Source of the DNA: Pseudomonadota bacterium
Lineage (GTDB): Bacteria; Pseudomonadota; Alphaproteobacteria; Acetobacterales; Acetobacteraceae
Direction: 5' to 3'
Length of the DNA: 6,004 bases
Assembly: GCA_021785335.1 (NCBI GenBank)
Contig: JAJYFW010000133.1
Location: forward strand, 1-6,004
In this document: positions 1-5,435 of the stretch, piece after piece
Layout: each line of letters opens with the position of its first letter
Numbering within the stretch: the stretch's first letter is position 1
Made by a program: the position numbers and the translations under genes
The notes under the pieces: generated by a model
The model's input: only the letters and a program-made list of their open reading frames with translations
Database searches by the model: none
Told to the model about the DNA's origin: nothing

Positions 1-382
1 CCTGCAGCCCGTAGCCGAGCGCCTGGTCCTCGGTGGGGCTGAAGGGCTGCGGGTTGAAGTACTCGACGCGCAGCTTGCCGTGCGCGGCCTCGACGTATTG
101 CTGGAGCATGGCGCGCACGCGGTCGGCGTAGGCGCCGTAGGCCGGCACCTTGGTGCCGAGCTCGCTCGAGAAGAAGAGCTTGAGGGTGATCGGGTCCTTG
201 AGCCCGGCGAGGATGGCGCGCGAGCCGGGCGAGAGCGTGTAGATATGGCCCTGCGTGAGGTCGAGCTGGCGGCCGGCGAGGCGGGTGTCCGCGGCGAGGT
301 TGATGCCGGCGAGGATGCCGAGCACGCCGAGGACGCCCAGGGCTCCTGAAATGAAGCGTGTCGTGAAGATGAAACGGCGCAT
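1..382 (-). CDS. GldG-family ABC transport auxiliary subunit, N-terminal part (cut by left edge)
   Basis: The first 127 residues of this gene are visible and the rest lies beyond base 1. It begins ATG (MRRFIFTTRF), followed by one hydrophobic segment at residues 11-30, then LDLTQGHIYTLSPGSRAIL (41-58) and ITLKLFFSSELG (65-76). The helix-then-'LT...YTLS...IL..L..PI.LK.F.S' pattern is typical of GldG-like proteins, the membrane-anchored extracytoplasmic partner of GldA/GldF-type ABC-2 transporters. The N-terminus should be anchored in the inner membrane with the following domain in the periplasm. Only 3 bases separate this start from the upstream permease stop, and no clear Shine-Dalgarno is visible, so translation is probably coupled to the permease. 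Full-length relatives are several hundred residues long. The family role in non-gliding bacteria and the substrate are unknown. Family assignment is firm; function is inferred from context. Confidence 0.85.
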   Translation of the reverse strand, partial: MRRFIFTTRFISGALGVLGVLGILAGINLAADTRLAGRQLDLTQGHIYTLSPGSRAILAGLKDPITLKLFFSSELGTKVPAYGAYADRVRAMLQQYVEAAHGKLRVEYFNPQPFSPTEDQALGYGLQ

Positions 383-385
383 GGC

Positions 386-1117
386 TCAGTCCGTCTGCCG
401 GGCTTTGACGAAGATCGTGTTGAGGTAGAGCCAGAAGCCGATGAACGAGGCGAAGAAGACGAGGGCGCGCAGGCTGATGACGCCGCGCACGAAGCCCTGG
501 AAGCGCGCCACCACGGACACGCGCCGCGCCAGCACTGCGAGTTCCGGCACCGCGGAGGAGAGGAAGGCTGTCACCACCGGGTAGGAGGTGACGGCGAAGA
601 GGAAGCAGATGGCGACGCCGAGGACGAAGGCGACGACCTGGTTGCGCGTCAGCGCGGACATCGCCGAGCCGATGGCGAGGAAGGAACCAGCGAGGAGGGC
701 CGCGCCGACATAGCCCGCGAGGATGGCGCCGTTGTCCGGCGAGCCCAAGTAGTTGACGGTGATGACGAAGGGGAAGGTGAGCATCAGGGCGGCGATGCAG
801 AACGCCCAGGCGGCGAGGAACTTGCCGATCACCGCCTGCGCCTGGGTGAGCGGCAGGGTGAGCAGCATCTCGATGGTGCCGAGCCGGCGTTCCTCCGCCC
901 AGAGGCGCATGGTGATGGCCGGGACGAGGAGCAGGAACACCCAGGGGATGAAGTTGAAGAAGGCGACGAGGTCCGCCTGGTTGCGGCCGAAGAAGCCGCC
1001 GAGGTTGAAGGTGAGCAGCCCCTGGATCGCCAGGAAGATGACGATGAACACCGCGGCGACCGGGGTCGCCACGTAGGAGCCGAGCTCGCGCTTCGCGACG
1101 AGGAGGATGGCGCGCAT
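386..1117 (-). CDS. ABC-2 type transporter permease (GldF-like)
   Basis: This is a 243-residue integral inner-membrane protein, the permease of the ABC system encoded with its neighbours. Hydrophobic segments lie at about 19-40, 57-70, 100-122, 131-154, 160-184 and 213-236, giving the six-helix layout of ABC-2 permeases. MRLWAEERRLGTIEMLLTLP (70-89) between the second and third helices is the characteristic cytoplasmic coupling motif (E-E-x-x-x-G-T-x-E-x-L-L-T-x-P) that contacts the ATPase. The length fits the GldF / NosY-like subfamily. Its ATG lies 1 base after the ATPase stop (TGA-C-ATG), with no Shine-Dalgarno of its own, and the GldG-like gene follows after 3 bases. This indicates one operon and translational coupling. 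It probably forms the transmembrane channel as a dimer. No truncation is seen; the substrate is unknown. Confidence 0.9.
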   Translation of the reverse strand: MRAILLVAKRELGSYVATPVAAVFIVIFLAIQGLLTFNLGGFFGRNQADLVAFFNFIPWVFLLLVPAITMRLWAEERRLGTIEMLLTLPLTQAQAVIGKFLAAWAFCIAALMLTFPFVITVNYLGSPDNGAILAGYVGAALLAGSFLAIGSAMSALTRNQVVAFVLGVAICFLFAVTSYPVVTAFLSSAVPELAVLARRVSVVARFQGFVRGVISLRALVFFASFIGFWLYLNTIFVKARQTD

Positions 1118-1118
1118 G

Positions 1119-1874
1119 TCAGGCCGCTGCCTTCGCCGCCGCGGTGGTCGAGGGCGGATGGGTGAGGGCGCGGAAGACTTCGTCGAGCTTGCCGCTCGGG
1201 TGCATCTTCGCCAGCGCCGCGGGGGTGGCGTCGGCGACGATGCGGCCGGCCGCGATGATGATGGCGCGCGTGCAGACCGCGTCCACCTCCTCGAGGATGT
1301 GGGTGGAGACGATGATCGCCTTGTGCGGGGCCATGCGGCCGATGAGGATGCGGACCTCGTGCTTCTGGTTGGGGTCCAGCCCGTCCGTGGGTTCGTCGAG
1401 GATCAGCACCGGCGGGTTGTGCAGCAGCGCCTGGGCGAGGCCGACGCGGCGCTTGAACCCTTTCGAGAGCGTTTCGACCGGCTGCAGGCGCACGCCCTCG
1501 AGGCCGGTGAGGTCCATGGCGGCGGCGACCCTGACGGCGCGTTCCCGTCCGGAATAGCCACGGACGGCGGCGGCAAAGGACAGAAAGCCGGAGACGGTCA
1601 TTTCCGGGTAGGTGGGAGCGCCCTCGGGCAGGAAGCCGAGTTCGCGGCGGGCGGCGAGGCCGTCGCGGCGGACGTCGTGGCCCATGATGCGGGCGGTGCC
1701 CTCGGTGGGCTCCATGAAGCCGGCGAGCATGCGCATGGTGGTGGACTTGCCGGCGCCGTTGGGGCCGAGGAATCCGAGCACCTCGCCGCGCGCGACCGTG
1801 AAGCTGAGGTGATCGACGGCAGTAAAGCTGCCGAAGCGCTTGGTCAGCCCCTCGATCTCGACCAGTGCCGTCAC
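1119..1874 (-). CDS. ABC transporter ATP-binding protein (GldA/NatA-like)
   Basis: A 251-residue cytoplasmic ATPase that powers the adjacent permease. All nucleotide-binding motifs are present: Walker A GPNGAGKST (37-45), signature LSKGFKRRV (136-144, a variant of LSGGQ usual in this subfamily), Walker B LILDEP (157-162) with catalytic Glu161, D-loop GLDP (165-168) and switch His192 in VSTH. The Q-loop position carries Glu84 in LPEGAPTYPEMTV (82-94) instead of Gln, as in GldA-like proteins ('LPE..PLY..MTV'). The start is GTG; no ATG lies upstream in frame, and the GGGGGA purine run 4 bases before it fits a Shine-Dalgarno. It is the first gene of the ATPase-permease-GldG operon. The C-terminal tail (from about 235) is Ala/Thr-rich low complexity. 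The ABC ATPase call is certain, the GldA-like subtype very likely, the substrate unknown. Confidence 0.93.
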   Translation of the reverse strand: MTALVEIEGLTKRFGSFTAVDHLSFTVARGEVLGFLGPNGAGKSTTMRMLAGFMEPTEGTARIMGHDVRRDGLAARRELGFLPEGAPTYPEMTVSGFLSFAAAVRGYSGRERAVRVAAAMDLTGLEGVRLQPVETLSKGFKRRVGLAQALLHNPPVLILDEPTDGLDPNQKHEVRILIGRMAPHKAIIVSTHILEEVDAVCTRAIIIAAGRIVADATPAALAKMHPSGKLDEVFRALTHPPSTTAAAKAAA

Positions 1875-1881
1875 GTGATCC

Positions 1882-1897
1882 CCCGCCGTTTGGCGGG
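1882..1897. repeat. Perfect 6-bp inverted repeat just upstream of the ABC ATPase start
   Basis: On the plus strand CCCGCC-GTTT-GGCGGG forms a perfect 6-bp stem with a 4-base loop. In the minus-strand transcript the second arm (GGCGGG) runs directly into the GGGGGA used as ribosome binding site for the GTG at 1874, so the stem could mask that site. It has no U-tract, so a terminator role is unlikely. In DNA this rich in G and C a 6-bp stem can occur by chance. Confidence 0.4.
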
Positions 1898-1899
1898 CG

Positions 1900-1927
1900 G
1901 TCCTACCAGCGGAGCGGCTGTTTGCAA
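1900..1927 (-). promoter_or_regulatory. Candidate sigma-70-type promoter for the ABC operon
   Basis: Reading the minus strand, TTGCAA (1927-1922, 4 of 6 to TTGACA) is followed after 16 bases by TAGGAC (1905-1900, 3 of 6 to TATAAT). It points at the ATPase gene and lies about 25-50 bases before its GTG. Transcription would begin near 1893, which falls inside the inverted repeat at 1882-1897. The match is weak and rests on position and orientation, not on score. Confidence 0.25.
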
Positions 1928-2051
1928 GCCCTGGAAGGGCGCGCTTTGCCGAGGTTTAATCCCGCGGTTCATCTAGCGCGCAGGTTCCCGCGCCCTTGCC
2001 CGCGCGGGCCGGCCGAGCCCCGGTCATGTGCGCCGCGGCAAGCCGCATCGG

Positions 2052-2081
2052 TTGCCCGGGTGGGGCCTGGGGCGATATGGA
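2052..2081 (+). promoter_or_regulatory. Weak candidate promoter for the orphan cargo gene
   Basis: TTGCCC (2052-2057, 4 of 6 to TTGACA) is followed after 18 bases by TATGGA (2076-2081, 3 of 6 to TATAAT), pointing at the gene that starts at 2143. A leader of about 55 bases would result. The rest of the 268-base gap 1875-2142 holds only GC-rich sequence with short palindromes and no coding region I can support. This call is tentative. Confidence 0.18.
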
Positions 2082-2130
2082 TGGCTTGCTGGAGCGGCAT
2101 GCCGGCGCTTCGCGGCGACAACTGAAAAAC

Positions 2131-2136
2131 GAGGAG
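2131..2136 (+). promoter_or_regulatory. Ribosome binding site that fixes the start of the orphan gene
   Basis: GAGGAG lies 6 bases before the ATG at 2143 and is a strong Shine-Dalgarno match. It decides against the in-frame upstream starts at 1996 and 2077, whose extra residues look like GC-rich intergenic sequence. Confidence 0.85.
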
Positions 2137-2142
2137 AGGCGG

Positions 2143-2817
2143 ATGGGAAAAAATGACATTGATCTTCCAAACAAGATTTTCTTTATGCCGTTCGATCCAA
2201 ATCACCCTAATTACCTGTCCGCGCAGTTCGAATACGGGTCTGCTGGGGGAAAGGACATGGACAAGCTGCAAAAGGAAGTGGATCACGAATTGTCAAAGGG
2301 AAACAAGGCCGTCGCCGTCTGGTACAAGCCGAAGACAGTGAGCCCGTTCCTGTCGTCATTCAACACAGGGCAGATCTATATCCGCGGTCATGGGATGCCG
2401 GGGTTCAAGTCCATCGAGGGCGGGCGCGGTGGCGAGCGCGTCGACTATACGGTGGTCGTCAAGCGGTTGATCGAGAGCGGACTGAAAAAGTCATACAGCG
2501 GCAAGATCAAGCTTTATAATTGTCATAGTGCCGAGGACGGCGTTCCCGGAAGTGATCCCGAATGCGTCGGTCCGCCCTTTGCAAGGCTCGTGGCCGATGA
2601 GATGTACAGGAAGGGTTACAAGCACTGTACGTTTTACGGCTACTTTGGGTCGATCGATTCCTTCGCCAAGGAAGGTTCGCAGGGAAAGCACCACTACATC
2701 CGCGAAGTTGTAAAGGGAAAGCAGGTGGAACTGGGGCGCGCCAGCGATGGGCGTGTGCAGTTCAAGCCCACCGTGACCCTGAAGTCACCAGGTATCTTCA
2801 CGAGAATCTTTGGCTGA
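2143..2817 (+). CDS. Orphan low-GC protein with clan CD-like His/Cys motifs, function unknown
   Basis: A 224-residue protein, starting MGKNDIDLPNK after a strong GAGGAG site. It has no signal peptide and no membrane segment, so it is probably cytoplasmic or exported by a route not visible here. A hydrophobic strand ending in His (QIYIRGHGMPG, 77-87, His83) is followed 44 residues later by a second strand ending in Cys (KIKLYNCHSAEDG, 121-133, Cys127). This is the strand-HG / strand-C layout of clan CD (caspase-like) cysteine peptidases and related bacterial domains. After the Cys come a helix (PFARLVADEMYRKGY, 145-159) and a strand-like segment (FYGYFGS, 164-170). The C-terminal part LGRASDGRVQFKP (197-209) recalls small bacterial hypothetical proteins of the same type, possibly the 'Stv' putative-adhesin domain family; that name is from memory and unverified. 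By hand count the gene is 362/675 G+C (about 54%), far below its neighbours, and it has no operon partner, which suggests horizontal acquisition. Peptidase activity is inference only. The ORF itself is well supported. Confidence 0.8.
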   Translation: MGKNDIDLPNKIFFMPFDPNHPNYLSAQFEYGSAGGKDMDKLQKEVDHELSKGNKAVAVWYKPKTVSPFLSSFNTGQIYIRGHGMPGFKSIEGGRGGERVDYTVVVKRLIESGLKKSYSGKIKLYNCHSAEDGVPGSDPECVGPPFARLVADEMYRKGYKHCTFYGYFGSIDSFAKEGSQGKHHYIREVVKGKQVELGRASDGRVQFKPTVTLKSPGIFTRIFG

Positions 2818-2948
2818 AGCCTGGCCTGGCCGGGCTGGAACCGGGCTGACCGATCGTCCTGCACGGTTTCGGGGCGCGCGGGCGGCCGCCGGCGGGGACA
2901 GGGCTGGGCAGCATCGCGCGGGGTCCGTTGCCGGAAGCGCTGGGAAAC
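2818..2948. other. Gap between convergent genes, no clear terminator
   Basis: These 131 bases separate the 3' ends of the orphan gene and recG. The sequence returns at once to high GC. It holds a GGCGGCCGCC palindrome (2881-2890) and a short CCGGGCTG direct repeat (2830-2837 and 2841-2848), but no hairpin followed by a T-tract on either strand. Termination may be Rho-dependent or the two transcripts may overlap. I see no gene here. Confidence 0.5.
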
Positions 2949-5024
2949 TCAGCCGGCCAGCAGGGCGCGCATGCCGCGGTCGCGGGCGAAGACGCGCAGG
3001 AGGAGGCGGGCGGCCTGGCCGCGGGGGCCGGTGAGGTGGGGGTCGCGGTGCAGCAGCAGGGCGGCGTCCTTGGCGGCGATGGCCAGCGCGTCGGCGTCGG
3101 CCGCGGGGTCGGCGATGCGGAAGCCGGGGAGGCCGGACTGGCGCGTGCCGAGCGCGTCGCCGCCGCCGCGCTCCGCGAAGTCGGCCTCGGCGATGCGGAA
3201 CCCGTCGTCGGTGGCGCGCAGCATCGCGAGACGGCGTTTCGCGGCGCCGGTGGTGTCGTCGGCGTGGAGGAGGAGGCAGAAGCTCTGGGCGGCGCCGCGG
3301 CCGACGCGCCCGCGCAGCTGGTGGAGCTGGGCGAGGCCGAAGCGCTCCGCGTGTTCCACGACCATGACCGAGGCCGAGGGGACGTCCACGCCGACCTCGA
3401 TGACGGTGGTGGCGACGAGGAGGCGCAGGCGGCCCTGCGCGAAGGCTTCGAGCGTGGCGGCGCGTTCGTCAGGGGGTTGGCGCCCGTGGGCGATGCCGAC
3501 CTGCTCGCCGAAGCGTTCGCGCAGCAAGGCGTGGCGGGCCTCGGCGGCGGCGAGGTCGATGGTCTCGCTCTCGGCGACGAGCGGGCAGACCCAGTAGACA
3601 CGCGCGCCGTCCGCGAGCTTGCGGCCGATGGCGTCGATGACGCTGGGCAGGGTGGCGAGCGCGTGGAGCGACGTGGCGATGGGCTTGCGCCCGGCCGGGC
3701 GGCCGACGAGGCGGCTCACGTCCATCTCGCCCCATTGGGTGAGGAGCAGGGTGCGGGGGATGGGCGTCGCGGTCATGACCAGGAGGTCTACGGCGTTGCC
3801 CTTGCGGGAGAGTTCCGCGCGCTGGCGGACGCCGAAGCGGTGCTGCTCGTCCACCACGGCGAGCGCGAGGTCGTGGAAGGCGACGCCCTCCTGCACCAGC
3901 GCGTGGGTGCCCACGGCGATGGGGATGGAACCGTCGGCGAGGCCCGCGAGGACGCGGCGGCGCTCGGCGGGCGGGGTGGCGCCGGTGAGGAGGGCGACCT
4001 CCACCGGCATGAAGCCGGAAAGCGTGGCGTGGTGCTGGCGGGCGAGCAGCTCCGTGGGGGCCATCATCGCGGCCTGGGCGCCGGATTCGGCGGCGCGGAG
4101 CATGGCCAGCGCCGCGACCAGGGTTTTCCCGGAGCCGACATCGCCCTGCAGCAGGCGGAGCATGCGGGCGGGGGCGGCGAGGTCGGCGTCGATCTCGGCG
4201 AGCACCTTCGCCTGGCCTGGCGTGAGGACGTGGCCGAAGCGGGCGAGGGCGGCGTCGCGCAGCTTCCCGTCCCCCGTCAGCGGGCGGCCGGGCATGGCGC
4301 GTTCACGGCGGCGGACGAGGGCGATCTGCAGCTGGTCGGCGAGGAGCTCGTCGTAGGCGAGGCGGTCGCGGAAGGCCGGGGCGGGGATGTCGGTGGGGGC
4401 ATGGAGCGCGCGCAGGGCGGCGGCGAATCCCGGCCAGGCGCGGCGGCGCAGGAAGGTGGGGTCCTGCCATTCCGGCAGGTCCGGCAGGCGCGGCAGGGCG
4501 GCGGCGAAGGCGCGGCGGAGGTGCCAGGGCAGCAGGCCCGCGGTGAGGCCCCAGACCGGCTCGACCGCGGGAAGGTCGTGCGGCTTGTCGGCAGGGACGA
4601 TGAAGTCCGGGTGCGGCATGCCGCCGCGCTCGCCGATGCGACCGGAGACGAGGATATGGGCGTCGACGGCGAGGCGCGCCTCCGGGTAGCGGCCGAAGAA
4701 GATGAGCTCGCCGCTGCCGGAGGCATCGTGGCAGATGACGCGCGTGGGCTGGCGGGAGGTGCGGGGCTTCTCGACGCGCTCGACCGTGACCTCCAGCGTG
4801 GCGACGGTGCCGGGGCGCGCCTCGGCCCAGTTGGTGCGGGTGCGGCGGTCCACGTAGTTTTGCGGCAGGTGCAGCAGCAGGTCCGCGACGCGCGGGCCGC
4901 CGGCGGCGCGCTCGATGAGCTTCGCGAGCGCCGGGCCGATGCCGGGGAGCGATTCCAGCGGGGCCAGGACCGGCAGGAGGTCGGGGGCCGGAACGTTGGG
5001 GATCGGGACGTTTGCGGAGGACAC
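2949..5024 (-). CDS. recG: ATP-dependent DNA helicase RecG
   Basis: A 691-residue monomeric helicase that reverses stalled replication forks and moves branched DNA junctions during recombination and repair, acting on chromosomal DNA. The N-terminal wedge region contains LESLPGIGPALAKLIE (23-38, helix-hairpin-helix-like) and an OB-type segment about 72-145. The helicase core shows LTPGQ (267-271), Walker A GDVGSGKT (294-301), motif Ia APTELLARQ (322-330), DEQH box (392-395), TATPIPRT (418-425), TTVIEVGVDVP (539-549) and QLRGRVGRG (569-577). The C-terminal TRG motif reads RGGGDALGTRQSG (619-631), with Gly where RecG usually has Pro (RGPGD/E). I chose the GTG at 5024 because it gives a normal RecG length and leaves the divergent sdhE free. 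The longer reading to 5375 would overlap most of sdhE. No Shine-Dalgarno precedes this GTG, so the exact start is less sure than the gene. Confidence 0.95.
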   Translation of the reverse strand: MSSANVPIPNVPAPDLLPVLAPLESLPGIGPALAKLIERAAGGPRVADLLLHLPQNYVDRRTRTNWAEARPGTVATLEVTVERVEKPRTSRQPTRVICHDASGSGELIFFGRYPEARLAVDAHILVSGRIGERGGMPHPDFIVPADKPHDLPAVEPVWGLTAGLLPWHLRRAFAAALPRLPDLPEWQDPTFLRRRAWPGFAAALRALHAPTDIPAPAFRDRLAYDELLADQLQIALVRRRERAMPGRPLTGDGKLRDAALARFGHVLTPGQAKVLAEIDADLAAPARMLRLLQGDVGSGKTLVAALAMLRAAESGAQAAMMAPTELLARQHHATLSGFMPVEVALLTGATPPAERRRVLAGLADGSIPIAVGTHALVQEGVAFHDLALAVVDEQHRFGVRQRAELSRKGNAVDLLVMTATPIPRTLLLTQWGEMDVSRLVGRPAGRKPIATSLHALATLPSVIDAIGRKLADGARVYWVCPLVAESETIDLAAAEARHALLRERFGEQVGIAHGRQPPDERAATLEAFAQGRLRLLVATTVIEVGVDVPSASVMVVEHAERFGLAQLHQLRGRVGRGAAQSFCLLLHADDTTGAAKRRLAMLRATDDGFRIAEADFAERGGGDALGTRQSGLPGFRIADPAADADALAIAAKDAALLLHRDPHLTGPRGQAARLLLRVFARDRGMRALLAG

Positions 5025-5080
5025 GGAACTAAGTGAGGGCAGAGGCCGCGGTGCCGCAAGCGTCTGCCTGCCGTGCGGCG

Positions 5081-5097
5081 GGCCCCCGGGGGGGGCC
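5081..5097. repeat. Perfect 7-bp G/C hairpin in the recG-sdhE divergent region
   Basis: GGCCCCC (5081-5087), three G, then GGGGGCC (5091-5097) form a perfect 7-bp stem with a 3-base loop; the middle is a C5 run followed by a G8 run. It lies between the divergent starts of recG (5024) and sdhE (5148). No T-tract follows on either strand, so it is not a standard terminator. It could affect the recG leader or simply reflect GC-rich drift. Confidence 0.45.
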
Positions 5098-5147
5098 ATG
5101 CACGGCGCGGGCTGGCAATCGCCGGCCCGGCGCGCTACCTGCGGGGC

Positions 5148-5435
5148 GTGCAGCCTGACGAAAAATCGCTGGAGCACCGCCGCCGGCGGCTGCTGTTCCG
5201 TGCCACGCATCGCGGCACGCATGAGACGGATTTGCTCATTGGCGGCTATGTCGCGCGCCACCTCGCGGGGATGGACGAGGCGGCGGTGGCGGCGATGGAG
5301 GCGTTGCTGGAGCTGCCGGAGCCGGACCTGGCGGACTGGCTGACCGGGCGGGTGGCGATCCCCGAGGGGGAGCACGCGGCGCTGCTGCGGGCGCTGCGTG
5401 GCGACGCGCTGCGCATGGCGGGGGATTTGGCATGA
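5148..5435 (+). CDS. sdhE: FAD assembly factor SdhE (succinate dehydrogenase assembly factor 2)
   Basis: A 95-residue soluble protein of the Sdh5/SdhE (DUF339) family, which promotes covalent attachment of FAD to the flavoprotein subunit of succinate dehydrogenase. The family core is clear: RRRRLLFRATHRGTHETDLL (11-30) includes the invariant RGxxE motif (Arg22-Gly23-Thr-His-Glu26) needed for flavinylation, and LPEPDLADWLTG (56-67) matches the conserved 'P.PDL.DWLTG' helix. I chose GTG at 5148 because it gives the usual length. An in-frame GTG at 5073 would add 25 residues of unlike sequence. Only GCGGGG ending one base before the GTG resembles a ribosome binding site, so the start is uncertain and the message might be leaderless. 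The stop overlaps the mfd start (ATGA), implying co-transcription with mfd. It is divergent from recG. Confidence 0.9.
   Translation: MQPDEKSLEHRRRRLLFRATHRGTHETDLLIGGYVARHLAGMDEAAVAAMEALLELPEPDLADWLTGRVAIPEGEHAALLRALRGDALRMAGDLA

Noticed and set aside
1107..1976. A 289-codon plus-strand open frame opposite the ABC ATPase
   Set aside because: The minus strand carries every ABC ATPase motif; the plus-strand product is low-complexity Gly/Asp/Ala/Arg and has no recognisable domain.
1998..2014. Palindromes GCCCGCGCGGGC and GGCCGGCC as operator sites
   Set aside because: Short G/C-only palindromes are expected by chance at this composition, and there is no regulator gene or second copy.
1996..2142. 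A longer start (1996 or 2077) for the orphan gene
   Set aside because: The extra 49 residues resemble translated GC-rich intergenic sequence, and the strong GAGGAG site sits at the proper distance from the ATG at 2143.
2830..2848. CCGGGCTG repeated twice with an 11-base period downstream of the orphan gene, as a possible attachment site
   Set aside because: Only two short copies, both on the same side of the gene; no matching copy upstream at 1875-2142.
2928..5036. A 702-codon open frame on the plus strand covering all of recG
   Set aside because: It is the antisense shadow of a verified RecG. The translation is Gly/Ala/Glu/Arg-rich without any motif, as expected opposite a gene with G/C third positions.
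5025..5375. An N-terminal extension of RecG up to 5375
   Set aside because: It would overlap most of sdhE on the other strand and add an Arg/Gln/Pro-rich stretch not found in RecG.
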